Shown: positions 9,653 through 19,159 of the stretch, piece by piece | How the letters are laid out: each line of letters opens with the position of its first letter | Position numbering within the stretch: the stretch's first letter is position 1 | Assembly: GCF_902506415.1 (NCBI RefSeq) | Contig: NZ_LR733275.1 | Location: 3,139,795-3,203,794 of the forward strand | Source: Massilia sp. 9I | GTDB taxonomy: Bacteria; Pseudomonadota; Gammaproteobacteria; Burkholderiales; Burkholderiaceae_D | DNA length: 64,000 bases | Reading direction: 5' to 3' | Position numbers and translations under genes: made by a program | Notes under the pieces: model-generated | What the model was told of the DNA's origin: nothing | The model's input: only the letters and a program-made list of their open reading frames with translations | Databases searched by the model: none

Positions 9653-10425
9653 TATCTGAACTCGAGTGCGATTATGTTTTTGCCGTTCACCATGCGGCGC
9701 TGGCCCAGCAGGTTGAGCATATTGCCCAGCGTCTGTTCGTATCCATCGGCGGCCGACGCCTGGCCGGAAAAGCGCAGGCGGCCCTTCTGCAGCATACCCG
9801 AGCCTGTCAATACGAGCGCACCGCGCACGGTACGCAAATTGAGGTCGGCCTGGCTGCCGCGCCAGTCGAATGCCATTTCATAGCTGCCCAGCGGCCGCAC
9901 GGGCGACATGCGCGAACTCATGTCGCTGAGGCTTAATACTGTTCTGCCCTGCACCGCGACCGTATTGTTCTGGCGCAGCAGGTCGACCGTATTCCACACC
10001 AGACGGATGGTCCCGCTGGGCGCCAGCGTGTTGAGCGGCGCGCCGAGCCCGGCCAGGCCTTCCGCCGGCAGCAGCAGTTCGCCGCTGCTCACCTGCCACT
10101 GCGACCAGCTGCCCGTGATGCGGACCGGGCGCGCCAGCGCTTGCGGATTCTCCATTTCCATGTCGACCTGGCCCAGCAGCACCAGGGGCGACAGACGCCA
10201 GGCGAAGCGGCCCGGCAGCAGCGGCGTCACCGCCCCACCCTCGCCCGGCGCTCCGCCGATGAAGGCTGAGCCGCTCCAGAGCGTACCCTGCGCATCCCCG
10301 AGAGTCAAACGACCGCCGGTCTGCTTTTCGACCATCGGCCCGAGCCAGGTGGCGGGCAGGAAAGCCAGCACCGTGACGAGCACGGCCAATACCACCGGCA
10401 CCAGCCACAGCAGCAGGCGCCTCAT
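9652..10425 (-). CDS. gspN: T2SS protein GspN
   Basis: 257 residues from an ATG overlapping the gspM stop (ATGA). One N-terminal membrane anchor (LLLWLVPVVLAVLVTVLAFLPA) precedes a periplasmic beta-rich domain with the GspN/AsmA-like pattern (GGRLTLGDAQGTLWSGSA; later VRGALVLTGSGMLQKGRLRFSGQASA). GspN is an accessory component found in some T2SSs; its exact job is unsettled. The position between gspM and gspD supports the call. Confidence 0.9.
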   Translation of the reverse strand: MRRLLLWLVPVVLAVLVTVLAFLPATWLGPMVEKQTGGRLTLGDAQGTLWSGSAFIGGAPGEGGAVTPLLPGRFAWRLSPLVLLGQVDMEMENPQALARPVRITGSWSQWQVSSGELLLPAEGLAGLGAPLNTLAPSGTIRLVWNTVDLLRQNNTVAVQGRTVLSLSDMSSRMSPVRPLGSYEMAFDWRGSQADLNLRTVRGALVLTGSGMLQKGRLRFSGQASAADGYEQTLGNMLNLLGQRRMVNGKNIIALEFR

Positions 10426-10952
10426 TGGCCGGGCGCGCTGGCCTGGCGCAGCGTAAGGGTGGCGTCGACCTGGCCTACCGCGCCCAAGGCGGTGAAAGCG
10501 GCGTCCTGCACCTGGACCCGGTTCTCGCGCCGCTGGGCATCGAGCCAGGAGACCAGGTTGGCGAAGGAGACGCCGTTGAACTGGATCTTGGCGTATTCGC
10601 CGGTCATGGTGAGCGAGCCGGCCTTCAGGCCACGCTGGGCCATGCTGGCATTCAGCGCGTCGGCCGTCATCGGCGGCACCTGGGGCGCCGGGTTGGCGGC
10701 CAGGGTGGAGGCTTCCGCGGCCATGCTCTGCAGCTGGGCGGCCTGCTGGCGCAGCGCGGGCAGCGAGCGGCGCAGGGTGTCGCGGCCCTCGATGGCCGGC
10801 GCCAGCAGCAGTGCGTAGACCAGCGAGACCAGGACCACGGCCCCGCCCACGGCCAGGAACTTGCGCTCCTGGTCGGTGCGCGACAGCCACCAGGCGAGCG
10901 CGCGCTCGCGTACGGCGCCGACTTGTCCCCGGAAATTGCTTGCTGCGTTCAT
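10422..10952 (-). CDS. gspM: T2SS inner-membrane protein GspM
   Basis: 176 residues. A short cytoplasmic N-terminus with the typical ALAWWLSRTDQERKFL stretch precedes one transmembrane helix (about 28-48), then a coiled region (LPALRQQAAQLQSMAAEA) and a ferredoxin-like periplasmic domain. GspM pairs with GspL in the assembly platform. It overlaps gspL by 4 bp (ATGA) and gspN by 4 bp, so translation is coupled through the L-M-N series. Confidence 0.93.
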   Translation of the reverse strand: MNAASNFRGQVGAVRERALAWWLSRTDQERKFLAVGGAVVLVSLVYALLLAPAIEGRDTLRRSLPALRQQAAQLQSMAAEASTLAANPAPQVPPMTADALNASMAQRGLKAGSLTMTGEYAKIQFNGVSFANLVSWLDAQRRENRVQVQDAAFTALGAVGQVDATLTLRQASAPGQ

Positions 10953-12190
10953 GGTGCTGCTCCCGAAGTTGCTGCCGGCGCGGCGGCACCGGCTGCGGTG
11001 CCGCGGATGACCCAGGTGGCGGGCGGCGTTTCTTCCAGGCTCAGGTTGCGCGCGCCGAGGGCGGCGCGCAACTGGCCGGTGCTGGCGGGGTCGACGGTTT
11101 CCGGTTTGACGCGCACAGTCAGGGCCCGTTCCCGGAACTCCATTGACGCAATGCCGGGCGGGCGTCCCAGACCACGTACCGCTTCGCCGAAGGCGCCCGC
11201 GATCCAGCCAAACTCGTCCTGGCTGACCTGGCCGCTGGCGGTCTTGGCGCGGTCGATGTTCTGGCGCATCTGGGCCACCGGGTCGATCACCGGCTGGTTC
11301 GGATAGGCGCTGCGGAAGGTCTGGTCCATGGCCTGGCGCACCGCGGTGGCTTCGCGCTTGAGGCGCAGCCATTCGATGTTGACGCCGATGATGTTGACCA
11401 CGATGGCGGCGAGCGCCAGGCGGATCGGCCAGCGCCAGCGGCTCCAGTCGCGCCGGGCCACGCCGGCGGCGCCGAGCCCCTGCACCAGGTCCAGGCTGCT
11501 GCTTTTACTACCTGCGATCCAGTGTTCCCACGCATCGCTTTCCAGGCTGATGCCGGGACCGGCTTCCGCCAGCAACACCTGGTATTCGCCCAGCTGTTCG
11601 TGCGGCACGTAGAGGATCAGGGGCGCGTCGCCGGCCAGCGCGCGCGCCGTCTGCAGGGTGAGCGTCGGGTTGCCGTCGAGGGCCAGGCCGAGGCCTTCGT
11701 ACTGGCCCTGGCGCAGCAGCAGTTCGTTGGCGCCGATGGCGGCGCTGACGCTGCCCGGCAGCAGGGGCAGGCACAGCTGCGAAGGGTAGGCGGCCACCGC
11801 TTTCGCTCCCATGCCGAGCAGGGCGCGCACCGTTGGTTCGAGCCAGTCGCGCTGGACCACGCCGACCGGGCGGCGCCCGTCCGGCAGGGCCGGGCCGGCC
11901 ATCAGCACGCAGTCGAGCGGGTCGCCGAGGATGTGTTCTTCGACCAGCGCCGGCAAGGCTGCGCGCAGGCGCGCGCCGGTGAGCGGCGGCGCCTGCACCG
12001 CCATGATGCTGACGTCGGCGCCGGCCAGCAGCAGCACCACGCGGCGGCTGGCGGCGACCGCGTCGCCCAGGTTGCGCAACAGGCCTTCGCCTTGCTGCAC
12101 GATGGCGCCACCATCGGACACTACCGCGAAGCGGCACAGCGCGCCCTCGCCTTCGGCCCGGGCCGGATGGCGGATGTAGAGAGTAGTCAA
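10949..12190 (-). CDS. gspL: T2SS inner-membrane protein GspL, TTG start
   Basis: 413 residues using TTG at 12190; no in-frame ATG gives a complete N-terminus. The cytoplasmic actin-like domain (about 1-245) recruits GspE; a single transmembrane segment (WPIRLALAAIVVNIIGVNI, about 249-267) follows; then a periplasmic ferredoxin-like domain. The C-terminus is Ala/Pro-rich. It lies 16 bp after gspK and overlaps gspM by 4 bp. Confidence 0.93.
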   Translation of the reverse strand: MTTLYIRHPARAEGEGALCRFAVVSDGGAIVQQGEGLLRNLGDAVAASRRVVLLLAGADVSIMAVQAPPLTGARLRAALPALVEEHILGDPLDCVLMAGPALPDGRRPVGVVQRDWLEPTVRALLGMGAKAVAAYPSQLCLPLLPGSVSAAIGANELLLRQGQYEGLGLALDGNPTLTLQTARALAGDAPLILYVPHEQLGEYQVLLAEAGPGISLESDAWEHWIAGSKSSSLDLVQGLGAAGVARRDWSRWRWPIRLALAAIVVNIIGVNIEWLRLKREATAVRQAMDQTFRSAYPNQPVIDPVAQMRQNIDRAKTASGQVSQDEFGWIAGAFGEAVRGLGRPPGIASMEFRERALTVRVKPETVDPASTGQLRAALGARNLSLEETPPATWVIRGTAAGAAAPAATSGAAP

Positions 12191-12206
12191 ACTGTCTCGC
12201 TTTCTT

Positions 12207-13283
12207 CTAGTTCTGGCGGGTCCAGATTACTTGTGTGCCGCCGCCGACACTGACGACGGGATTGCGCCGGATCAGCGATTCCGCGTTCAGGGCCGCACGG
12301 TCGAGCCGGATCCGGCTCTGTACGATAAACCAGCTGCTCTTGATGTCCCAGGTATCGGGCAAATCCACACCATTCGCGGCCTGGCTTTGGAAATCCGCCG
12401 GGGTGCGCCATGCCGCCGTCTTGCGCCGTGCCACTAGGCTATTGGCCTGGGACAGCGACATTCCTGGCACGATCGCCGCCAACAGCTCGGCCGGCACGGT
12501 ATTCACGTTCAGCTTCGTTGCCTCGATTCCAGCTGGTAGCACGATCAGGAAGGGTCGCAGCTGCGTAAGGATCGCCGGCGTGATGCCCTGCAACGCCAGC
12601 AGGTCGTCGACCTGCAGCAGCGGGATCGGCACGCCGTTCACGGGCGGCACCGGCGGCAGGGCCGTACCCACGCTTCCGCCTCCGCCACCTCCGCCACCTC
12701 CGCCGCCACTACCTCCGCCGCCTTCGGCGCCGCCTCCACCGCTCCCTCCGCCCGGCGTTGCCGCCGGATCCGCCGGCGCCGCCACCTGCTGTCCCTGCGC
12801 AACGAAATCCGCGATCCGGTTTCCCATGCGCGGATCGAGGCGCAGGTTGTCCAGCAAGCGCTGCAGGATCGCCACCTGCTGTTCGTCCTTGTCGCGGTTC
12901 CTTGCCAGATTGCCCAGATTGTAACGCGACGTGGCGTCAATAATGTTACCGGACAGTGTCGCGTCAAAATTTTCACCTTCGACCCGCTCGCGTTCGATGT
13001 ACTGGTCCAGGCGGGTTTCGGCCAGGGGCGTGGCCCAGACCTGGTCGAGCGAGGTGTATACCGAGGTATAGGCATCCTGGCGCAACACCAGGCTGGCCCA
13101 GTCGAGGGCGCCGCGCAGGATCCACTTGGTCTGCAGTTGCAGGCGCTGGTTTTCCATCGAACGCACCTGGACCTGCTGCTGCCAGAACAGACTGGCGACG
13201 ATCGAGATGGCCAGGGTGGTCAGCAACAGCGCGGTGACGACCGCGACGCCGCGCTGGCGCCGGGCACGGAACGGTGCGCGCAT
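12207..13283 (-). CDS. gspK: T2SS minor pseudopilin GspK with poly-glycine insertion
   Basis: 358 residues. The prepilin signal RARRQRG is followed by VAVVTALLLTTLAIS; Glu at +5 is absent, as is normal for GspK, which caps the pseudopilus tip. The T2SSK domain includes the DATSRYNLGNLAR and LNVNTVPAELLAAI segments. A run of about 29 residues (177-205), nearly all Gly with a few Ser, Ala and Glu, interrupts the protein before GTALPPVPPVNGVPIP; it is encoded by CCTCCGCCA-type repeats. The ATG overlaps the gspJ stop (TGATG). Confidence 0.95.
   Translation of the reverse strand: MRAPFRARRQRGVAVVTALLLTTLAISIVASLFWQQQVQVRSMENQRLQLQTKWILRGALDWASLVLRQDAYTSVYTSLDQVWATPLAETRLDQYIERERVEGENFDATLSGNIIDATSRYNLGNLARNRDKDEQQVAILQRLLDNLRLDPRMGNRIADFVAQGQQVAAPADPAATPGGGSGGGGAEGGGGSGGGGGGGGGGGSVGTALPPVPPVNGVPIPLLQVDDLLALQGITPAILTQLRPFLIVLPAGIEATKLNVNTVPAELLAAIVPGMSLSQANSLVARRKTAAWRTPADFQSQAANGVDLPDTWDIKSSWFIVQSRIRLDRAALNAESLIRRNPVVSVGGGTQVIWTRQN
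12671..12757. repeat. Short in-frame tandem repeat coding the GspK poly-Gly tract
   Basis: On the plus strand the stretch is built from 3- and 9-base units such as CCTCCGCCA and CCGCCG. All units are multiples of three, so slippage would change the length of the glycine tract without frameshift. It lies wholly inside gspK. Confidence 0.7.
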
Positions 13284-13903
13284 CAGGTTCCTCCGAGCAG
13301 GAAAAATTTCGTTAGGGGCTGGGCCTGCCCCTGCGCTACCAGGCCGACCTGCAACCCGGTCGGGTCTTCAGCCGGGGCGTTGTCGGCAGCCGCCGCTTCC
13401 GAGCGCCATTGGTTGGCCTGGTAGACCAGGATACTCATGCCAGCCAGGCCGCCCTGTAAGGTCACAGGCGAGGCCGCGTCTGACGGTGCGTCGCTGGCGG
13501 CAGCCTGCCACAAGGCCTCGAGCTGAGCCAGGTCACGCGTGCCGCGCGATTCGCGCCGCACCAGGTTGCCGTCCACCACGCGGTAGGACACCACGACCAG
13601 CTGCGACGCTTCATTCTCGTTGTAGACCTTGCGCACCAGGACGAAACGGTTGTCGGCCCATTGCAGATTGGGCCGGCGGCCGATGATCTCGTGCCCGGCC
13701 AGGTGTTCGCAGTCGCTCTGCATCTGGGCAAAGGCCAACTGCATGCCGCGCGTGACTTCCATCTGCTCGGTCAGTGCGATGCGGGCGCGCACGATGCCGT
13801 CCAGCCCACGCCAGCCAAGCACCGCCAGGATGGCAAGGATGCTGATCGCCACCAGCAGTTCGACCAGGGTGAAGCCCCGGCGTGTGCGAATAGGCAGGGT
13901 CAT
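13283..13903 (-). CDS. gspJ: T2SS minor pseudopilin GspJ
   Basis: 206 residues. Prepilin peptidase site RTRRG|FTLVELLVAISILAIL with Glu at +5, followed by the GspJ-type WRGLDGIVRARIALTEQ segment and a beta-rich C-terminal domain. GspJ forms the tip complex with GspI and GspK. It overlaps gspI by 4 bp and gspK by 1 bp. Confidence 0.95.
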   Translation of the reverse strand: MTLPIRTRRGFTLVELLVAISILAILAVLGWRGLDGIVRARIALTEQMEVTRGMQLAFAQMQSDCEHLAGHEIIGRRPNLQWADNRFVLVRKVYNENEASQLVVVSYRVVDGNLVRRESRGTRDLAQLEALWQAAASDAPSDAASPVTLQGGLAGMSILVYQANQWRSEAAAADNAPAEDPTGLQVGLVAQGQAQPLTKFFLLGGT

Positions 13904-14283
13904 GTCCGTGAAGGCCTCAGCACGAGCTGGACCAGTTTGACGATACGTTGCTCGGGACGTTCCGCCGCGAACACCGACACTTCGATCCGGCGCAATTGTG
14001 GATTCGGGCTGGTCAGTACCTGTTCTTCGCAGATCAGGTTCAGCTCCCCCTGGGGACAGGGGAAGTTGCGCTTGCCGACTTCGGGAAATTCCTTGCCCAG
14101 TCGTATCTGCACCAGGCGGTTCTCTGCCGACCAGGTCGCCATCATGGAGGCGCGCAGGCCGGCGCTGTTGGATGTCAGGCTGCCGACCGCGCGCAGGCCG
14201 GCGCCGAGTGCGGTACCGACGATCACGAGGGCAACCAGCACTTCGAGCAGGGTGAAGCCGGATTGGCGAGCGCGCATGTTCAT
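13900..14283 (-). CDS. gspI: T2SS minor pseudopilin GspI
   Basis: 127 residues. Cleavage motif ARQSG|FTLLEVLVALVIVG with Glu at +5; the LRAVGSLTSNSAGLRASMMATWSAENRLVQIRL region, with the short spacing to WSAENRL, is characteristic of GspI, which nucleates tip assembly. Overlaps gspH and gspJ by 4 bp each. Confidence 0.94.
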   Translation of the reverse strand: MNMRARQSGFTLLEVLVALVIVGTALGAGLRAVGSLTSNSAGLRASMMATWSAENRLVQIRLGKEFPEVGKRNFPCPQGELNLICEEQVLTSPNPQLRRIEVSVFAAERPEQRIVKLVQLVLRPSRT

Positions 14284-14762
14284 TCCACCGTAAAGTGGCC
14301 GACGCCGTCGGCGCGGATCGCGACCGCGTTGCCGCCGGTGGCGAGGGTCAGCACGAAGGGTTTGTCGACCGGCTCGCGCCCGAAGGTGATGCGCACGGTG
14401 CTGGGGTCGGCGCTCATGGTCGGTTGCAGCACCAGCTGCAGCGGGGCGCCGCGGAAAGTGCGTTCGCGCAGCAGGTCGTCGCGGGTGACCGGCTCCCAGC
14501 CGGTGTCGTTGCGCACCACGAAACGGTAGCGTTCGCCGTTGGCCTCGAAGGCGACCTGGCGGTTGCGCACGATGGCTTCGTCACGCGCCAGCTGCAGGAG
14601 CAGGGACAGGCGCTGGGCCTCCTGCTGCAGGTCCTGGCGCGGCGAGGGGATGGCGTTGAGCGAAGCCAGGCCCAGCGTGATGCCGATGATGACCATCACG
14701 ACCAGCAGCTCCACCAGGGTGAAGCCGCCGTTGTGCGTTCCCTGGGCGCTGCGGGCCCGCAT
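14280..14762 (-). CDS. gspH: T2SS minor pseudopilin GspH
   Basis: 160 residues. Prepilin site HNGG|FTLVELLVVMVIIGITLG with Glu at +5, then LSLLLQLARDEAIVRNRQVAFEANG, typical of the GspH/FimT family. It is the minor pseudopilin thought to join the tip complex to the GspG shaft. 9 bp after gspG and overlapping gspI by 4 bp. Confidence 0.94.
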   Translation of the reverse strand: MRARSAQGTHNGGFTLVELLVVMVIIGITLGLASLNAIPSPRQDLQQEAQRLSLLLQLARDEAIVRNRQVAFEANGERYRFVVRNDTGWEPVTRDDLLRERTFRGAPLQLVLQPTMSADPSTVRITFGREPVDKPFVLTLATGGNAVAIRADGVGHFTVE

Positions 14763-14771
14763 CTGCTTTCC

Positions 14772-15212
14772 TTATTCCCAGGAACCGACGTCGGCATCCT
14801 CACCGGTGCCGCCGGGCTGGCCATCGGCGCCCAGCGAGAAGATGTCCACTTCGCCATGGATGCCTGGCGACAGGTATTGGTAGGCGTTGCCCCACGGATC
14901 CTTCGGCAACTTCTCCATGTAGCCGCCGGCCTTCCAGCCGTTGGCGGCCGGGCCCGCGGTGGGCTTGGTGATCAGGGCCTGCAGGCCCTGCTCGGTGCTC
15001 GGGTAGCGCTGGTTGTCGAGCTTGTAGAGCTTGAGCGCCTGCATCATGGTGGCAATGTCGGTCTTGGCCGCGGTCACGCGCGCTTCGCCGGTACGGCCCA
15101 GCAGTTTCGGCACCACCAGGGCGCCGAGGATGCCGATGATCACCACGACGACCATGATCTCGACCAGGGTGAAACCGCCTGCGCGGCGCTTGCGTTGCGA
15201 AACAATGTGCAT
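14772..15212 (-). CDS. gspG: T2SS major pseudopilin GspG
   Basis: 146 residues from the ATG at 15212, chosen over an upstream in-frame start because it follows AAAGAG and gives a normal short prepilin leader (KRRAGG|FTLVEIMVVVVIIGILGALVVPK). The conserved GspG core (DNQRYPSTEQGLQALI, KDPWGNAYQY, and the calcium-loop region SLGADGQPGGTGEDADVGSWE) is complete. It forms the pseudopilus shaft in the periplasm. It is the first gene of the operon; no good -35/-10 pair stands out in the 136 bp upstream. Confidence 0.97.
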   Translation of the reverse strand: MHIVSQRKRRAGGFTLVEIMVVVVIIGILGALVVPKLLGRTGEARVTAAKTDIATMMQALKLYKLDNQRYPSTEQGLQALITKPTAGPAANGWKAGGYMEKLPKDPWGNAYQYLSPGIHGEVDIFSLGADGQPGGTGEDADVGSWE

Positions 15213-15348
15213 GGATGCTCTTTGTAAGATAGACGTTTGAAGGCTGACAGTATATGCCAGCATGTCTGCACGGGCTACCACGTGCACCGTAGATATTGTA
15301 CTGACTAGGGCAGTTTAATTCTGTCTTAAAGCGGTCTTGTTTTTGTAC

Positions 15349-16104
15349 TCATTGTCGCCGGAAGGAGCAAACCGGGCACGCAGGATTGCGCGCGACTTTG
15401 ACCCCGGTCCATTCCATGGCCCGCCCGTCGAGCAGCAACAGGCGTCCGGCCAGCGGTTCGCCGATGCCGGCCACCAGTTTCATGGCTTCGGCCGCCTGCA
15501 TGGCCCCGACCACGCCGACCAGGGGCGCGAACACGCCCATGGTGCTGCAGGCAACGTCTTCGAAGTTACTGTCTTCCGGGAACAGGCAGGCGTAGCAGGG
15601 AGCGCTTGGCGTGCGGGTGTCGAATACCGACAGCTGGCCGTCGAAGCGGATCACGGCGCCGGAGACCAGGGGCGTGCCTTCCAGCACGCAGGCGCGGTTG
15701 ACGGCGTGGCGGGTGGCGAAGTTGTCGCTGCAGTCGAGCACTACCGTTGCTTCCCGCACCAGTTCGCGCAGGCGTTCGCCGCCGGCACGCTCGCGCAGGG
15801 CGGTGACCTCGATCTCGGGGTTGATGGCGAGCAGGGCTGCGCGGCCGGAGTCGGCTTTCGGCTGGCCGATGCGCGCCGTCGTGTGCATCACCTGGCGCTG
15901 CAGGTTGGTCAGGTCGACCTCATCGTCGTCGACCAGGGTGATGTGGCCGATGCCGCCGGACGCCAGGTAGAGCGCAGCCGGCGAGCCGAGGCCGCCGGCG
16001 CCGATGACCAAGGCGTGCGCGTCGAGCAGGCGCTGCTGGCCGTCGATGCCGATGTCGTCCAGCAGGATGTGGCGGGAGTAGCGCAGGAGTTGGGTGTCGT
16101 TCAT
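15349..16104 (-). CDS. moeB: Molybdopterin-synthase adenylyltransferase MoeB (ThiF/HesA family)
   Basis: 251 residues. The nucleotide-binding GAGGLGSPAALYLA loop lies near residue 35; DDDEVDLTNLQRQ follows, and zinc cysteines occur as CYAC (about 172-175) and CPVC near the C-terminus. It adenylates the C-terminus of a sulfur-carrier protein (MoaD or ThiS) in the cytoplasm. There is no C-terminal rhodanese domain, so it is the short MoeB/ThiF form; the two cannot be told apart by sequence alone. Same-strand with ctpA upstream, separated by an intergenic repeat pair. Confidence 0.9.
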   Translation of the reverse strand: MNDTQLLRYSRHILLDDIGIDGQQRLLDAHALVIGAGGLGSPAALYLASGGIGHITLVDDDEVDLTNLQRQVMHTTARIGQPKADSGRAALLAINPEIEVTALRERAGGERLRELVREATVVLDCSDNFATRHAVNRACVLEGTPLVSGAVIRFDGQLSVFDTRTPSAPCYACLFPEDSNFEDVACSTMGVFAPLVGVVGAMQAAEAMKLVAGIGEPLAGRLLLLDGRAMEWTGVKVARNPACPVCSFRRQ

Positions 16105-16132
16105 CGTTCCGGGTGTGCGACGAAATTCAACT

Positions 16133-16159
16133 TGGATCCCCGCCTACGCGGGGATGACG
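16133..16159. repeat. Intergenic palindromic (REP-like) repeat, copy 1
   Basis: The unit begins TGGATCCCCGCC and ends GGCGGGGATGACG-like; stem CCCCGC/GCGGGG with a CTAC loop. Similar elements are dispersed between genes in many proteobacteria. It pairs with a second copy in inverted orientation at 16216-16242. Confidence 0.7.
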
Positions 16160-16215
16160 GTCTTTAGGCTTGGGGTTAAAGAGTTACGCCGGCGATCACC
16201 ATCGAACCCAAGCAA

Positions 16216-16242
16216 CGTCATCCCGGCGAAGGCCGGGAGCCA
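16216..16242. repeat. Intergenic palindromic (REP-like) repeat, copy 2, inverted
   Basis: CGTCATCCCGGC..GCCGGGAGCCA is the reverse-complement-type partner of the copy at 16133-16159, with several base differences. It lies immediately before the ctpA stop, so both copies can form hairpins in the ctpA-moeB transcript and could act as processing or 3'-stabilising structures. Confidence 0.65.
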
Positions 16243-16244
16243 AT

Positions 16245-17720
<1,476 letters not shown>

Positions 17721-17731
17721 ATGTGGTGCCC

Positions 17732-19156
17732 CTAGAATTTGATCCAGCCTGCCGGATCGAAGGGCTGGCCGCGATGCCTGAGCTCAAAGTATAGCCCCGA
17801 TTCCTCGTTGCCGCCGGTATTGCCCGCGCTCGCGATCACCTCGCCCGCCTTGACCATGTCGCCCACATGTTTCAGCAGGGCCGAGTTGTTTCCGTAGGTC
17901 GACAGGTATTCGCCGCCGTGGTCGATGATGATCAGGTTGCCCCAGCCTTTCAACCAGTCGGCGTGCACGATGCGGCCCGGTCCGACGGCGCGCACTTCGG
18001 CGCCCTCCGGCGCCTTGATGAACGTCCCTTTCCAGGTCGGGCCCTGGCCGCGGCGGCTGCCGAAGCGCGCCACCACGGTGCCGTTCACCGGGGCACTCAG
18101 GCGCCCCTTGAGGGCGGCAAACGCCCCCGCCGGCGCCGGCGGGGCCAGCGCGACTTCCGGCGGCGGCGGCGCGCTCGGTTTGCTTTCCACCGGTTTCGGC
18201 TGCTCGGCCACTTTGGGCGGCTCGGGTTCCGGCACCGGCTTCGTGCCCGGCTTGGCGTTCTGGCGTGCGATGCGCTCGCGCTCGGCCTTCTCGGACGCCG
18301 CCTTGGCTCGCGCCAGGGCGCGCGCCTTTTCTTCCGCCTCGGCCTTCGCTTTGGCGGCGGCCAGCGCGGCCTGGCGGCGCGCTTCCGCCTCGGCCTGCTC
18401 GCGGATCAGGCGCGACAGGCGGTCGACCAGGCCGCTCATGCGCTGTTCGTCGCGCTGCAGGCGGTCGGCCTGCTTGCGCTGGTCGGCCAGGCGCGTCGAC
18501 AGGTTCTGCAGCAGGGCGCTGCGCTTGGTCTTTTCCTTTTCCAGCAGGGATTTCTGGTCGCGCTGCTCGTCGGCGATTTCCTGCAGTTCCTGCTGGGCGT
18601 TCTCGACCTTGTCGCGGTTGGCCTCGACTTCGGCCAGGTTGGCGCGCAGCGAGTTCAGCAGTTTCGCCTGCGCCTGCGAGACATAGGCCATCATCTGCAG
18701 GTCGCGGTTGATGCGGTTCGGGTTGTCGCCCGACAGCAGCAGCTTGATCCGGTCTTCGTTGCCGGCCACGTAGTGCTCGCGCAGCAATTGCGACAATTGT
18801 TTCTTTTGAAAAACAATTGTTTGCTGCAGCCGTTCTCCTTCGGTCGACAGCGCGTGCAGGCGGGTGCTGGTCGCATCCTGTTCCTCGGCCAGGTCACGCA
18901 GCGCGCGGTTGGCGTCGGAAATGGCGGCCTCGGACTCGGCCAGCTCGTCGGCGGCGTCGTCCCGGGCATCCTCGGTGCGGGCGATGTCGCGCTTGATCGC
19001 TTCCAGCTTTTGCTGGATGCCGACGCGCTGCTTCTCCGCCGTCGCCTTCTGGCGGCTGCGGTCGGTCTGGCGTTGGGCAAGAGCGGAATCGGACAGCGCG
19101 AGGGCCAGCAGCGCAAACAGGAGCGCGCTGGCCGACTTCGTGAATGGCAAACGCAA
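17732..19156 (-). CDS. EnvC-like murein hydrolase activator (LytM/M23 domain), TTG start
   Basis: 474 residues from a TTG 3 bp after the gpmA stop. A signal peptide ends at ALAQ (about residue 28). A long coiled coil (about 30-290, rich in Ala, Glu, Arg, Lys) is followed by a Pro/Lys linker and a LytM (peptidase M23) domain (about 350-474). The M23 metal-ligand pattern is degenerate, as in EnvC: FGSRRGQGPTWKG stands where HxxxD-type residues would be, and IIDHGGEYLSTYGN in place of HxH. It is therefore probably an activator of amidases during cell division, not an active peptidase. Confidence 0.88.
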   Translation of the reverse strand: MRLPFTKSASALLFALLALALSDSALAQRQTDRSRQKATAEKQRVGIQQKLEAIKRDIARTEDARDDAADELAESEAAISDANRALRDLAEEQDATSTRLHALSTEGERLQQTIVFQKKQLSQLLREHYVAGNEDRIKLLLSGDNPNRINRDLQMMAYVSQAQAKLLNSLRANLAEVEANRDKVENAQQELQEIADEQRDQKSLLEKEKTKRSALLQNLSTRLADQRKQADRLQRDEQRMSGLVDRLSRLIREQAEAEARRQAALAAAKAKAEAEEKARALARAKAASEKAERERIARQNAKPGTKPVPEPEPPKVAEQPKPVESKPSAPPPPEVALAPPAPAGAFAALKGRLSAPVNGTVVARFGSRRGQGPTWKGTFIKAPEGAEVRAVGPGRIVHADWLKGWGNLIIIDHGGEYLSTYGNNSALLKHVGDMVKAGEVIASAGNTGGNEESGLYFELRHRGQPFDPAGWIKF

Positions 19157-19159
19157 GAC

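Noticed and set aside
7316..9883. An 855-codon plus-strand open frame
   Set aside because: Antisense to gspD; same shadow composition, no ribosome binding site or motif.
15213..15287. A 25-residue N-terminal extension of GspG
   Set aside because: The extension has no Shine-Dalgarno and would place the prepilin cleavage site too deep; the ATG at 15212 has AAAGAG and gives a normal leader.
17732..19156. An active M23 endopeptidase
   Set aside because: The metal-ligand positions expected of active LytM enzymes are not recognisable; EnvC-type activators lack them in the same way.
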